Shown here: positions 1-8,450 of the stretch, piece after piece
How the letters are laid out: every line of letters starts with the position of its first letter
Numbering within the stretch: position 1 is the first letter of the stretch
Origin: Bacilli bacterium
Lineage (GTDB): Bacteria; Bacillota_I; Bacilli_A; RF39; UBA660
NCBI GenBank assembly: GCA_017548925.1
Contig: JAFYYX010000001.1
Span: 424,852-488,851 of the forward strand
Direction: 5' to 3'
Length of the DNA: 64,000 nucleotides
Notes under the pieces: generated by a model
Databases searched by the model: none
Seen by the model: the letters and a program-made list of their open reading frames with translations, nothing else
What the model was told of the DNA's origin: nothing
Position numbers and translations under genes: made by a program

Positions 1-2
1 TT

Positions 3-419
3 GTGGAAACTGAATGTAAGACAGTTGATATATTTTGCGAAAATAATATATATATTCAAGGAATAGAAGAGGATGGATTTATAGAACTAAAATCAATCGA
101 TTTTATGTATAATTATAATTTTTATAAAATTACAGATTCAGAATTCAATATTAAGGTCGGTGTATATTATGAAGATGCTATATCAGTTATTAAACGAAAA
201 ACTTGTGATGATGTTCACTGCGATTTAGATTTTGAAGACAGAGGTTTTTTGCCAGATATAACATTCTTGATAAATAAAAGAGAATTAGCTGATAAATTAT
301 CAACAAGAGCTGTTAGTATTTATCAAATAATTGAAGATGCTCTTAAAGTTGAACAGGAAAAAGAAGCAGTTAGAAAAAGAGCAGCAAGAAATTCTGGTGA
401 ACTTCCATTTGAAATATAA
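3..419 (+). CDS. Hypothetical protein, possibly 5'-truncated by the window edge
   Basis: An open frame runs from a GTG at base 3 to a TAA, giving about 138 residues. No ribosome binding site is visible because only two bases precede it, so the true start may lie outside the window. The protein is acidic with many aromatic residues, has no signal peptide or membrane segment, and ends in a short helical basic stretch (RKRAARNSG) followed by LPFEI. I recognise no family. The basic stretch near the end resembles tails on other unknown proteins in this window. It is followed at once by a hairpin terminator, so it ends its transcription unit. Confidence 0.6.
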   Translation: METECKTVDIFCENNIYIQGIEEDGFIELKSIDFMYNYNFYKITDSEFNIKVGVYYEDAISVIKRKTCDDVHCDLDFEDRGFLPDITFLINKRELADKLSTRAVSIYQIIEDALKVEQEKEAVRKRAARNSGELPFEI

Positions 420-443
420 AAAGGTATATTAATACCTTTTTTT
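418..443 (+). terminator. Rho-independent terminator
   Basis: AAGGTAT and ATACCTT pair as a 7-bp stem around a 4-base loop, followed by a run of T. It overlaps the stop codon of the preceding gene. Confidence 0.8.
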
Positions 444-473
444 ATATGTTAAAATATAAGTGTAGGTGATCGT

Positions 474-1706
474 ATGAAAACTAAAAGAATTAAAACTAAG
501 AAAGAGAAACTAATATTACTTCTTGATATAGCCGTAATTATAGTATGTATATTAAGAAGTTTAGGTAACTATAAATTCTTTGCTGAAGGATTTGCTATGG
601 TAAAAGAATTTAGTGGTAGTAATCCTTTTATGTCATGTTTATTAATATTTTATATGATATGGTTATTTATTTTATATATAGCTATTAAAAACTTTATTAT
701 CCTTGCTATTTATTTAGCTTATAGAATTCCTAAAAAGAGAATTATAAAGCATAATACTAAATATGAAGTAATAGAAAATATTGATTATTTTAGAGAAAGA
801 TTTACTGGTATTACACCACCAGAAATAAGTTTATTAACAGATTTAGAAATTGAAACTAAAAAAGACTTAGCTGCATCTATATTAAATCTATATAATAAGA
901 AAGTAATATCATTTGATAGTAAAAATAAAATGGTAGTTAATAAAGATGTCAACACAGATCACTTAAAAGAAAGTGATAGTTATTTATATAGTTTACTACT
1001 TAATAACAACTTAGATATTATAAGTGTTAAAAAGTGGAAAGAAATATCAACTAAAGAAGCTATTGAAGATGGATATATTAAAGAAAAAAATAGAGAAAAA
1101 AGATATGGATTTAATGATTCTCTTTTAACTATTTTTAGATGGGTTGGAATAATGTTCTTAGCTGGTATTATTGGTGGAGGATATTTAGTTACTCCTCCAG
1201 GACAAAAACTAATGAAGAACATGGAAGAATATGAAACTATAACTAAAGATATTAAAGATCAAGATGTCATAGTTGATATGATTAAAGAAGATAAGGACTT
1301 TAGAAAATTAACATATGATTTATATGTTGGATCTATTCCCGTATGTTTAGTTGGTACTTTTGCTGTTATAGCTTTATTTGCATTATTCTCAATGCCTTTC
1401 TACCTAAGAGCAAGAAAGATAACATACTTCTTTGTTGATGCTAATGATAAATATGAACGAACTCCTGAAGGAAAAATTTTAGTAGAACAAATTGTTGGTA
1501 TGAAAAACTTTATTCATGACTTTAGTAATTTATCACAAAGTGAGAAAGAAGAAGTTGTTTTATGGAATGACTTTATCATCTATGCAATACTTCTTGAAGA
1601 AAATGAAAAAATCATTCATGAAATACTTAAGATTAAAAAGATGGATGTTAACATCTTAGATAATGTTAATACTCAAGTAATTGATTTAAGTAATAATAAA
1701 GACTAG
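474..1706 (+). CDS. DUF2207-like membrane protein
   Basis: A 410-residue membrane protein with good spacing from GGTGAT to the ATG. Hydrophobic segments lie near residues 14-34, 50-75, 218-240 and 285-310. Between the second and third is a soluble part with PPEISLLTD followed by a DLAASILNLYNKKVI helix. Near the C-terminus is a W-x-x-F-I-x-Y-A-I-L motif. These match the C-terminal half of the DUF2207 (YciQ-type) predicted membrane proteins, where a P-x-E-x-x-x-L winged-helix-like part sits between membrane helices and a WxxYLxYA motif follows. The usual N-terminal beta domain and signal peptide are missing. The function of the family is unknown to me. Confidence 0.6.
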   Translation: MKTKRIKTKKEKLILLLDIAVIIVCILRSLGNYKFFAEGFAMVKEFSGSNPFMSCLLIFYMIWLFILYIAIKNFIILAIYLAYRIPKKRIIKHNTKYEVIENIDYFRERFTGITPPEISLLTDLEIETKKDLAASILNLYNKKVISFDSKNKMVVNKDVNTDHLKESDSYLYSLLLNNNLDIISVKKWKEISTKEAIEDGYIKEKNREKRYGFNDSLLTIFRWVGIMFLAGIIGGGYLVTPPGQKLMKNMEEYETITKDIKDQDVIVDMIKEDKDFRKLTYDLYVGSIPVCLVGTFAVIALFALFSMPFYLRARKITYFFVDANDKYERTPEGKILVEQIVGMKNFIHDFSNLSQSEKEEVVLWNDFIIYAILLEENEKIIHEILKIKKMDVNILDNVNTQVIDLSNNKD

Positions 1707-1723
1707 ATAATTCTAGTCTTTTT
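1698..1723 (+). terminator. Rho-independent terminator
   Basis: GACTAGA and TCTAGTC form a 7-bp stem followed by TTTTT. It ends the DUF2207-like gene and lies just upstream of a repeated promoter motif. Confidence 0.8.
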
Positions 1724-1729
1724 ATTTGC

Positions 1730-1773
1730 TCTACAAATCATAGAGACGAAGTATATACAAATCATGCTATATT
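1730..1773 (+). promoter_or_regulatory. Repeated promoter element TCTA-N7-TAGA plus extended -10
   Basis: The 15-base element TCTACAAATCATAGA (an imperfect dyad, TCTA and TAGA arms) is followed 23 bases later by TGC-TATATT, an extended -10 at 1765-1773. The same arrangement recurs at 19011, 48803 and 53239 with the same spacing to within one base. No -35 consensus is present. The element is centred near -42 of the predicted start site, the usual place for a class II activator. Confidence 0.6.
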
Positions 1774-1808
1774 AAATTTAATAATAAAAGAAAGTAGGAG
1801 GGTTTTAT

Positions 1809-2402
1809 ATGACCAGAGAAGAAGAAATATTATTAAATGAATTAAATCGTAAAAAAGAGTATGAGGCTAGATGTTCCGAATATCTATATGATATTAGTTC
1901 ATATTTTCGAATTTTACTTGGAAATGTTGAATTATTTGAAAATACTGTTGAAGGTGAAGAAAGCTCACTTGATTATAGTCCTGCACATTTAAAAGTTATA
2001 AGAATAAAAGGAAAATTCAATATTGAAGAAGACGAATTTAATGGTAATATTTATTGTTGTTTATTTGAAAACGATGGATATTATCGCATCTATAGAACCA
2101 AAGACATTTATGTTGAGTATAATGATAAATGTTATAACATTGATATAGAATGGGAAAATTTAGAATATAATTCTAGTAATTATAATTTACTTTGTGATGT
2201 TTATGAATGCGATAAGAATATATTTAAATTAAGTCATGGTAATATAATAGCTTACAATAATAACTATCATGAGAATCAAAAAATCATTAATATGTTGCAT
2301 CGAGAAAGATTTGAATTAACACTTAATTATAATACGAATATAATAAGTGAAGTAATAAGTAGAATAAGAAAAAAAGATAAAACTAGAACTCATAAATCAT
2401 AA
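1809..2402 (+). CDS. Hypothetical protein under the TCTA-N7-TAGA promoter
   Basis: A 197-residue soluble protein with a strong ribosome binding site (GTAGGAGGG) before the ATG. It begins with a charged helix (TREEEILLNELNRKKEYEA), continues with mixed alpha/beta sequence rich in Tyr, Asn and Glu, and ends in a basic tail, RIRKKDKTRTHKS. There is no signal peptide, membrane segment or motif I recognise. It is a single-gene unit with its own repeated promoter element and its own terminator. The promoter element and basic tail link it to the genes at 19075, 48877 and 53305, but I see no clear sequence similarity among the four. Confidence 0.6.
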   Translation: MTREEEILLNELNRKKEYEARCSEYLYDISSYFRILLGNVELFENTVEGEESSLDYSPAHLKVIRIKGKFNIEEDEFNGNIYCCLFENDGYYRIYRTKDIYVEYNDKCYNIDIEWENLEYNSSNYNLLCDVYECDKNIFKLSHGNIIAYNNNYHENQKIINMLHRERFELTLNYNTNIISEVISRIRKKDKTRTHKS

Positions 2403-2403
2403 T

Positions 2404-2426
2404 AAAGGTATGTAAATACCTTTTTT
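2404..2426 (+). terminator. Rho-independent terminator
   Basis: AAAGGTA and TACCTTT pair around a 6-base loop, followed by T residues. Confidence 0.75.
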
Positions 2427-2458
2427 ATTTGGTATAATTAATAAAGAGGGATTTAAGT

Positions 2459-3097
2459 ATGCAAGTAGAAATCAATGATCAAATTATTAATGTCGTTGTT
2501 GAAAAAAAGAGAAACAAAAATATGTATTTTCGTTTTTCTGATGCAATTACTCTTCATGTTACTTGCCCGCACTTAACCCCAAATTCATACATCTTATCAT
2601 GCATAAATAAAAATATTAAATCATTATCAAGAATGCAATTAAAAGCACAAAGAAACGATGAATCAGATGAATTCTTTTGTTTTAAAGGAAAAAGATATAT
2701 CAGAGTATTTGATGAATCATATAAAACTGTATCTTTTGATGATGAATTTGTATATGCTAAAGATCAATTATCTTTAGACAAATATATAAAAAAATATATT
2801 AAAGAATACTTTTATGATGAAGTATACTTCTTAAAACAATATTTTAATGATATACCAGATTTTAAACTTCGAATTAGAAAAATGACAACAAGATGGGGAG
2901 TATGTAATAGAACTGATAAAGTTGTTACATTAAATAGTGAACTTATTAAAAGAACTAAAGAAGAACTTGATTATGTAATAATTCATGAACTATGTCATTT
3001 CTATGAAGGAAATCACTCAAGTAGATTCTGGGAACACGTATCAAGATACTGTCCTAATTATAAAGTATTTAGAAAGACTATGAAGGAGGCTATATAA
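2459..3097 (+). CDS. YgjP-like zinc metallopeptidase (DUF45)
   Basis: A 212-residue protein of the YgjP-like metallopeptidase family. The zinc motif HELCH is at residues 176-180, with a third likely ligand in the following GNHSSRFWE segment (His186), and a family signature R-x-x-T-R-W-G-x-C lies at about residues 140-149. The N-terminal half is beta-rich, as in the family, where substrates are unknown. It is the first gene of an operon: its TAA overlaps the ATG of the SpoU methylase by one base, which suggests translational coupling. I assign the family with confidence but not a biological role. Confidence 0.85.
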   Translation: MQVEINDQIINVVVEKKRNKNMYFRFSDAITLHVTCPHLTPNSYILSCINKNIKSLSRMQLKAQRNDESDEFFCFKGKRYIRVFDESYKTVSFDDEFVYAKDQLSLDKYIKKYIKEYFYDEVYFLKQYFNDIPDFKLRIRKMTTRWGVCNRTDKVVTLNSELIKRTKEELDYVIIHELCHFYEGNHSSRFWEHVSRYCPNYKVFRKTMKEAI

Positions 3098-3828
3098 TGT
3101 TAATTACATCTTTAACTAATGATAAAGTTAAAAATTTAGTAAAACTTCAAACTAAAAAATATCGTGATGAAGAAAGAAAATTTCTTGTTGAAGGAGATCA
3201 TTTAGTTAGTGAAGCTTATAAAACTAATAACTTAATTGAAATATTTGCTGTAGAAGATGTTTTAGTTACTTTTGCTGATATACCAGTTACTTATGTAACA
3301 AAAGAAGTAATGAAAAAAATATCAGAACAAACATCTTCAACTAATATTATTGGAGTATGTAAATATATCAATAATAAAATAGATGAAAACAAAAATATTG
3401 TTCTTCTTGATAGTATACAAGATCCTGGTAATCTAGGAACTATTATAAGAAGTGCTGTTGCTTTTAATTTTGATATCGTATTAGGTGATAATTCAGTTGA
3501 TATTTATAATAGTAAAACTATAAGATCTACTGAAGGTATGATTTTTAATGTTAATTTTATAAAATCTAATTTAATAGATTTTATAAATAATCATAATGAT
3601 TATAAATATCTCATTGCTGATATGAATAATGGTACTGATATTAAAAACTATAATAAAACAAATAAGGTAGCTATTATTATGGGTAATGAAGGTAATGGTA
3701 TATCAGAATCTATTAGAAATTTAGATATTGATTATATTTATATAAAACAATCAAGTAAGTGTGAAAGTTTAAATGTTGGTGTAGCTGCATCAATACTTAT
3801 GCATGAGTTAGGTGATATAAATGAATAA
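3097..3828 (+). CDS. TrmH/SpoU-family RNA 2'-O-methyltransferase
   Basis: A 243-residue SpoU-class enzyme that would transfer methyl from S-adenosylmethionine to a ribose 2'-OH in rRNA or tRNA. An N-terminal substrate-binding domain (residues 1-95, with FLVEGDHLVSEA) precedes the knotted methylase domain. The three family motifs are visible: QDPGNLGTIIRSA (108-120), IIMGNEGNGIS (193-203) and SLNVGVAASILMHEL (224-238). The length and architecture resemble RlmB or YsgA-type enzymes. Which nucleotide it modifies cannot be told from sequence. It overlaps rimM by 8 bases, so it belongs to the same translation operon. Confidence 0.9.
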   Translation: MLITSLTNDKVKNLVKLQTKKYRDEERKFLVEGDHLVSEAYKTNNLIEIFAVEDVLVTFADIPVTYVTKEVMKKISEQTSSTNIIGVCKYINNKIDENKNIVLLDSIQDPGNLGTIIRSAVAFNFDIVLGDNSVDIYNSKTIRSTEGMIFNVNFIKSNLIDFINNHNDYKYLIADMNNGTDIKNYNKTNKVAIIMGNEGNGISESIRNLDIDYIYIKQSSKCESLNVGVAASILMHELGDINE

Positions 3829-4312
3829 GTTATATGTTGGTAAAGTAGTTGGAACTCATGGTATTAAAGGTGAAATTAAAGTATATACTGAAATTGAAAT
3901 AAAAGATAAAGTATTTAAAGAAGGTACTAAACTTTATTTTAATGATGATGATAAAGAATATACCATCGAACATGTTAGATTTCATAAAGATAATTATTTA
4001 GTATTACTTAAAGGTTTTAATAATATAAATGATGTTCTTTATTTAAATAAATCAAAAGTATATGTAAATAGAGATAATTTTTTAAATAATTCTGAATATG
4101 TTATTGATGATCTACTTGGGTTTATAGTAGTAGATGAAAATGAAAATATTTTAGGAACTATTAAAGATTATGAGGTTAATTCTTCATATGCCACATTTTT
4201 AGTAGAAGGAGATAAAAATTTTTATCTTCCTAATGTATCAAATTATGTCACAAAGATTGATTTAGAAAACAAAAAAGTTTATACTAAAAATGTAGGGGAT
4301 TTGATGTTATGA
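3821..4312 (+). CDS. rimM: 16S rRNA processing protein RimM
   Basis: A 163-residue RimM, the assembly factor that binds S19 and helps mature the 30S head. The N-terminal RimM barrel carries the signature VGKVVGTHGIKGEIKV at residues 6-21, and the C-terminal PRC-like barrel ends in the usual FLVEGDKNFYLP and ENKKVY strands. Its ATG lies inside the end of the SpoU gene, and its TGA overlaps the trmD start (ATGA). The rimM-trmD pair is conserved across bacteria. The usual neighbours rpsP and a KH-domain gene are not upstream here. Confidence 0.95.
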   Translation: MNKLYVGKVVGTHGIKGEIKVYTEIEIKDKVFKEGTKLYFNDDDKEYTIEHVRFHKDNYLVLLKGFNNINDVLYLNKSKVYVNRDNFLNNSEYVIDDLLGFIVVDENENILGTIKDYEVNSSYATFLVEGDKNFYLPNVSNYVTKIDLENKKVYTKNVGDLML

Positions 4313-4971
4313 GAATAGATGTTTTAACACTTTTTCCAGAATCAATTGAAGGATTTTTAAATGAATCAATTATTAAAAGAGCAATAAATAATAATAAGGT
4401 TGAAATTAATTTAATCAACTTTAGAGATTATTCTCCACTTAATAATAATCAAGTAGATGATACACCATATGGTGGTGGAGCTGGAATGGTTCTTAGATGT
4501 GAACCAATCTTTAATGCAATTAATGATATTAAAACAGATGATTCATACGTTATAATGCTTACCCCTGAAGGAAATAAATATAATCAAAAAAAAGCTAGAG
4601 AGTTAACAAGTAAAAAACATATTATTTTACTTTGTGGACACTACGAAGGCTTTGATGAAAGAATAAAAACATTGGTTGATGAGGAAATCTCTATAGGTGA
4701 TTATATTCTAACTGGTGGAGAAATAGCAGCAGCTGCTATTATTGATTCAACAGTCAGATTAATCGATGGTGTGATCACTAAAGAAAGTTTAGATTCTGAA
4801 AGTTTTGATGATAATCTTTTAGATTATCCAACTTATACTAAACCAGCTGAATATAACGGAATGAAAGTACCTGATGTTTTAATTAGTGGAAATCATGCAC
4901 TTATAAATAAATGGCGTGAAGAAAAAAGAATCGAAAAGACAAAAGAAAAAAGACCTGATTTAATGAATTAG
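4309..4971 (+). CDS. trmD: tRNA (guanine37-N1)-methyltransferase TrmD
   Basis: A 220-residue TrmD, which methylates N1 of G37 next to the anticodon and prevents +1 frameshifting. It is a SPOUT-fold enzyme. MRIDVLTLFPE opens the protein, DTPYGGGAGMVLR is at about residues 51-63, LCGHYEGFDERI and SIGDYILTGGE form the knotted cofactor site, and the C-terminus has the family's helical LISGNHALINKWR. The full length is present. The ATG overlaps the rimM stop by four bases. Confidence 0.97.
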   Translation: MRIDVLTLFPESIEGFLNESIIKRAINNNKVEINLINFRDYSPLNNNQVDDTPYGGGAGMVLRCEPIFNAINDIKTDDSYVIMLTPEGNKYNQKKARELTSKKHIILLCGHYEGFDERIKTLVDEEISIGDYILTGGEIAAAAIIDSTVRLIDGVITKESLDSESFDDNLLDYPTYTKPAEYNGMKVPDVLISGNHALINKWREEKRIEKTKEKRPDLMN

Positions 4972-4982
4972 AGGTGAAAATC

Positions 4983-5423
4983 ATGAAGTATAAAGTATAT
5001 CATCGTAAGAAAAAACTTACTGGTAAAGTAAAATATTCAAAAGAATTACCATATGTTTTTAACCCTTCTTATCATAAAAATGATTCAATAATTGATATTT
5101 CTAAATTATCTATTTATAACAAAAATATGATCAATAATATTATTGTAAAAAAATATATTAGAAAATATAAAAACTTACTTAAAATGGTATATTTATTATT
5201 TCATGATGCTTTTCCAGGAGATACTGGTTATCCGGCAGTTCTTGGAGAAGTTGATAAATTAAGAGCAACATTAATAGATAAATATGAAAAGTTTTTAGCT
5301 CGTGAAAAAGAAGAAAAATTCTTAAAAGAACTTGCTTATATTGAAAAGGAAGTACAAAAGAAATTTATATCTGAAAAAATATTTATGAATGATTTAGTAC
5401 AATCAAATGGTATAAATAGATAG
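4983..5423 (+). CDS. Hypothetical protein in the rimM-trmD operon
   Basis: A basic protein of 146 residues. I chose the ATG at 4983 because GAGGTG at 4971-4976 sits 6 bases upstream; an earlier GTG would overlap that site. Residues 1-35 are rich in Lys, Tyr and His. A central segment reads YLLFHDAFPGDTGYPAVLGEVDKL, and a charged helical or coiled-coil C-terminal half follows. There is no membrane segment and I recognise no family. It lies between trmD and cdd with 2-14 base gaps to either, so it is co-transcribed with translation genes. Confidence 0.7.
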   Translation: MKYKVYHRKKKLTGKVKYSKELPYVFNPSYHKNDSIIDISKLSIYNKNMINNIIVKKYIRKYKNLLKMVYLLFHDAFPGDTGYPAVLGEVDKLRATLIDKYEKFLAREKEEKFLKELAYIEKEVQKKFISEKIFMNDLVQSNGINR

Positions 5424-5436
5424 GAGTAAATAAACT

Positions 5437-5823
5437 ATGGTTGAAAAACTATTAGAACTACATAAAAATAGTTATGCCCCAATATCACATTTTCCTGTTA
5501 GTGCATGTGTAGTTACTAAAGATGGAAATAAGTTTTATGGGGTAAATGTTGAAGATGCGTCAACTAGAGCAGGAACTTGTGCTGAAAGAAATGCTATTTT
5601 TAATGCCATAACAAGTGGATACACTAAAGGTGATTTTAAAGAAGTACATGTTATGATATCTGGTGGAGAAATTGGAACACCTTGCTTTGTATGTAGACAA
5701 ATGATATCTGAATTATTTGATTTAGATTCTACTATTTATTGCTACTCAACAAAAGGTGAATGTAAAACGTATACTGTTAAAGAGTTATGCCCATATCCTT
5801 TTGGAGAAGCTGATTTAAAATAA
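5437..5823 (+). CDS. cdd: Cytidine deaminase
   Basis: A 128-residue zinc-dependent cytidine deaminase, which salvages cytidine or deoxycytidine to uridine. The catalytic motif T-C-A-E-R-N is at residues 47-52 (Cys48 as zinc ligand, Glu50 as proton shuttle) and the second zinc motif P-C-x-x-C-R-Q at 82-88 (Cys83, Cys86). The substrate-recognition N-x-E motif appears as GVNVEDAS. The length is that of the homotetrameric class. It is the last gene of the operon and is followed by a terminator. Confidence 0.93.
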   Translation: MVEKLLELHKNSYAPISHFPVSACVVTKDGNKFYGVNVEDASTRAGTCAERNAIFNAITSGYTKGDFKEVHVMISGGEIGTPCFVCRQMISELFDLDSTIYCYSTKGECKTYTVKELCPYPFGEADLK

Positions 5824-5849
5824 AGATGATTGAAAAATTATCTTTTTTT
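5822..5849 (+). terminator. Rho-independent terminator after cdd
   Basis: AAAGAT and ATCTTT with an A-rich loop, followed by seven T. Confidence 0.65.
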
Positions 5850-5881
5850 AATTAATTCTTGTGTTATTTATAGGTTTATGT

Positions 5882-5960
5882 TATAATCTTTTTGACCCAA
5901 AAAAAGTAATCCGCTTAAAGTATTTTAATGATTGCTGGTTAATATATTTTATAGAAAGGA
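5882..5960 (+). promoter_or_regulatory. rplS promoter and possible L19-type leader RNA
   Basis: TATAAT at 5882-5887 with an upstream TG predicts a transcript from about 5894. The 70-base leader can fold: GTAATC pairs with GATTGC (6 bp, one G-U), and ACC outside it pairs with GGT. Leader RNAs that bind L19 are known upstream of rplS in Firmicutes. I infer this is one from position and fold; I could not compare it with the family model. Confidence 0.45.
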
Positions 5961-5967
5961 TATTTTT

Positions 5968-6309
5968 ATGGCAAATTTAGTTGATAAAATCAATGAAAAA
6001 CACATAAGAAAAGATATTCCTAAATTTCAAGTTGGCGACACTGTTCGTGTAGATGTATGGGTTAGAGAAGGTAAAAAAGAAAGAATTCAAGCATTTGAAG
6101 GCCTAGTAATAGGAAAGAAAAATGGTGGTGTTTCTGAAACATTCTCAGTTCGTAAAAAATCTAGCGGCGTAGGAGTTACAAGAGTATTTCCTGTAAATGC
6201 ACCTACAATTGATAAGATTACTGTTATCAAAAAAGGTAGCGTAAGAAGAGCTAAACTTAACTTCATTAAGAAGATGACTAAGGAATATAGAGTAAAGGAA
6301 AGAAATTAA
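5968..6309 (+). CDS. rplS: 50S ribosomal protein L19
   Basis: A 113-residue L19, at the 30S-50S interface. The ATG at 5968 follows AAAGGA by 7 bases and gives the expected N-terminus (MANLVDKINEKH). A possible upstream start lies within the leader and lacks a binding site. The family signatures F-x-V-G-D-T-V-R-V and ERIQAFEGLVIGKKNGG are present, as is the basic C-terminus RRAKLNFIKK. It has its own promoter, although rplS also lies downstream of rimM-trmD, as in many Firmicutes. Confidence 0.97.
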   Translation: MANLVDKINEKHIRKDIPKFQVGDTVRVDVWVREGKKERIQAFEGLVIGKKNGGVSETFSVRKKSSGVGVTRVFPVNAPTIDKITVIKKGSVRRAKLNFIKKMTKEYRVKERN

Positions 6310-6330
6310 GGCTTAGTCCTTAATTTTTTT
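6304..6330 (+). terminator. Rho-independent terminator overlapping the rplS stop
   Basis: AATTAAGG and CCTTAATT form an 8-bp stem with a 6-base loop, followed by seven T. The left arm includes the rplS stop codon. Confidence 0.85.
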
Positions 6331-6353
6331 GTTTAAAAAGGAGATTAGTTGAT

Positions 6354-6854
6354 ATGAATAAAGAAAAAGTAATAAACGTTTTAAAAAGTTTAATACCTTA
6401 TGTAGCTATAGTTTTAGTAGTAGTTTTAATCCGAACATTTTTAGTTACACCAATAAGAGTTGTAGGTCCATCTATGAACCCAACCCTTACATCAGGTGAT
6501 ATTATGATTCTAAACAAAGTTGCTAAGATAGATCGCTTTGATATCGTTGTAATTAAATCTGATAAAACCCCTGATGTTTTAATTAAAAGAGTAATAGGTT
6601 TACCTGGTGAAAAAGTAGAAATAATTGATGGTGAAATATACATTAATGATAAAGTGCTTAAAGAAAACTATGGTAAAGGATCAACATCAGATATGTCTGC
6701 AATTAAAATACCTAAAAATGAATACTTTGTTTTAGGTGATAATAGGCCGATATCAGCTGACAGTAGAATGTTTGGTACTTTTACTAAAAAAGAAATAAAA
6801 GGCACAACAAGATTAACAATCTTTCCATTTAAACATTTTGGTTTAAAAAAATAG
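6354..6854 (+). CDS. lepB: Signal peptidase I
   Basis: A 166-residue type I signal peptidase that cleaves signal peptides on the outer face of the membrane. One N-terminal membrane anchor spans residues 10-29. The catalytic serine is Ser40 in VGPSMNPTL, and the general base is Lys79 in IKRVIGLPGEK. Box E is GDNRPISADSR at about 129-139. The small size is typical of Gram-positive Sip-type enzymes. It is a single-gene unit between terminators. Its substrates here probably include the exported proteins at 33169 and 35106. Confidence 0.95.
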   Translation: MNKEKVINVLKSLIPYVAIVLVVVLIRTFLVTPIRVVGPSMNPTLTSGDIMILNKVAKIDRFDIVVIKSDKTPDVLIKRVIGLPGEKVEIIDGEIYINDKVLKENYGKGSTSDMSAIKIPKNEYFVLGDNRPISADSRMFGTFTKKEIKGTTRLTIFPFKHFGLKK

Positions 6855-6861
6855 TTAATAA

Positions 6862-6895
6862 AAACTAAATATTTTTTACAATATTTAGTTTTTTT
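6862..6895 (+). terminator. Rho-independent terminator
   Basis: A 12-bp perfect stem, AAACTAAATATT and AATATTTAGTTT, with a 6-base loop, followed by T residues. Confidence 0.9.
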
Positions 6896-6966
6896 ATGTA
6901 ATTGATTTTTAAAATAAATTTTTATATAATTTTTTTAGTTATTAATGGTAGTAGGAAGTAGTAGTT

Positions 6967-8388
6967 ATGAAAAAGAAAGTTCTGTTTATAATTCTTGGTT
7001 CATGTATATTTTTACTTATATCTGCCATAACTACGCTTTCAATTATTAGAAGTCATATTAAACTTTATTTAGTAGATGGTAATAGGGTTAATGTTCAAGT
7101 ATTTACTGAATATAAAGATAATGGAGCTATTTTAAAACTTGGTAAAAAGAAAATAAATAGTAAAAAGTATAAGGTAAAAGTTACTGGTAAATATGATACT
7201 AATAAAACTGGTATGTACAAAGTTGATTATGATGTTAAATATCATGGAAAAGAGCTTCATGAAGTAAAAATTGTTTCTGTGTATGATGATATAGCTCCAG
7301 AGTTAACTCTTAATTTAGAAAAAGTATCTAAAGATTATTGTACTAAAAAATATAAACAAGAAATTAAATATACCGCTAAAGATAATTATGATGGTGATAT
7401 AACTGATAAAGTTGTAGTAAAAGAAGAAGAGGATAAAATTACTTATACTGTTACTGATACAAATAAAAATACAACATCTAAAGAAGTACAAATAGATTAT
7501 GGAACAAAACCATCAAATAAATTTAGTTTAAAAGGACAATCTAAAGTATATGTTGTTGTTAATAATGATTATAACGAGCAAGGTGCAACATATACAGATG
7601 GTTGCGGAAATAAAATAAATAAAGAAATTAAAATATCAGGTAGTGTTGATACTAAAACATTAGGCACATATACAATCACTTATGAAGTAGATGGTGAAAA
7701 AGCAATTACAAGAACTGTAGTTGTAAGAGAAAAACCTCATAAAATAATTTATTTAACATTTGATGACGGACCTGGTGCAAATACTAAAAAGGTGCTTGCT
7801 GCTCTTGATAAATATAATGTAAAAGCAACATTCTTTGTAACAAATCAGTTTGGTGGAGGTAAATATCAATACTTAATTAAAGAGGAGCATGATAAAGGTC
7901 ATGCTGTTGGAGTTCACACTTTAACTCATGTTTATAAAAACGGGGATCCACGAAATATATATGCAAGTGTTGATGCATATATTAGTGACTTTAATGCTAT
8001 GAACGAAATTATAAAAGAACAAACCGGATCTTATACTAAGATATTTAGATTCCCAGGTGGTTCTGGTAATACTGTAAGTAAGTCATCAAGTATAGGTGTT
8101 GTAACAGCAATAGCTGAAGAAATGACTAAACGTGGTTATGTATATTTCGACTGGAACTTAAGTAGTGGTGATGCATCTAGTGGTAAAGTTACATCTGAAA
8201 AGATAATTAACAATGTTTTAAATCATGTAGATAACTGTGCATATAACTGTGTAATATTATTTCATGATTATAAATCACAAACTGCAAATGCAATTGAACC
8301 AATAGTAAAAGAACTAGTAAATAGAGGTTATGAATTTAAAACATTATCTGAAGATGGACCTACTGTACATGCTAAGATTAAAAATTAA
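6967..8388 (+). CDS. Membrane-anchored polysaccharide deacetylase with Ig-like domains
   Basis: A 473-residue protein with an N-terminal membrane anchor (residues 4-26), two Ig-like repeats of the DUF5011 type (about 35-105 and 180-253, with a further beta-rich segment between them), and a C-terminal NodB deacetylase domain (about 258-465). The NodB motifs are TFDDGPG (264-270, Asp266 as base) and H-T-L-T-H (317-321, metal ligands), followed by RFPGGSGN. This is the layout of cell-wall N-acetylglucosamine deacetylases such as PgdA, which protect peptidoglycan from lysozyme. Cysteine pairs (NCAYNC, and single Cys in the Ig part) suggest disulfides. The exact substrate is inferred. Confidence 0.88.
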   Translation: MKKKVLFIILGSCIFLLISAITTLSIIRSHIKLYLVDGNRVNVQVFTEYKDNGAILKLGKKKINSKKYKVKVTGKYDTNKTGMYKVDYDVKYHGKELHEVKIVSVYDDIAPELTLNLEKVSKDYCTKKYKQEIKYTAKDNYDGDITDKVVVKEEEDKITYTVTDTNKNTTSKEVQIDYGTKPSNKFSLKGQSKVYVVVNNDYNEQGATYTDGCGNKINKEIKISGSVDTKTLGTYTITYEVDGEKAITRTVVVREKPHKIIYLTFDDGPGANTKKVLAALDKYNVKATFFVTNQFGGGKYQYLIKEEHDKGHAVGVHTLTHVYKNGDPRNIYASVDAYISDFNAMNEIIKEQTGSYTKIFRFPGGSGNTVSKSSSIGVVTAIAEEMTKRGYVYFDWNLSSGDASSGKVTSEKIINNVLNHVDNCAYNCVILFHDYKSQTANAIEPIVKELVNRGYEFKTLSEDGPTVHAKIKN

Positions 8389-8415
8389 AAGTAGATTTAA
8401 AAAATCTACTTTTTT
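8387..8415 (+). terminator. Rho-independent terminator fused to the next promoter
   Basis: AAAAGTAGATTT and AAATCTACTTTT form a 12-bp stem with a 3-base loop. The T-tract runs into ATGTTATAAT, an extended -10 at 8418-8426 for the next gene. Confidence 0.9.
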
Positions 8416-8450
8416 CATGTTATAATAGATAAGGAAAGTTGTGGTATATT

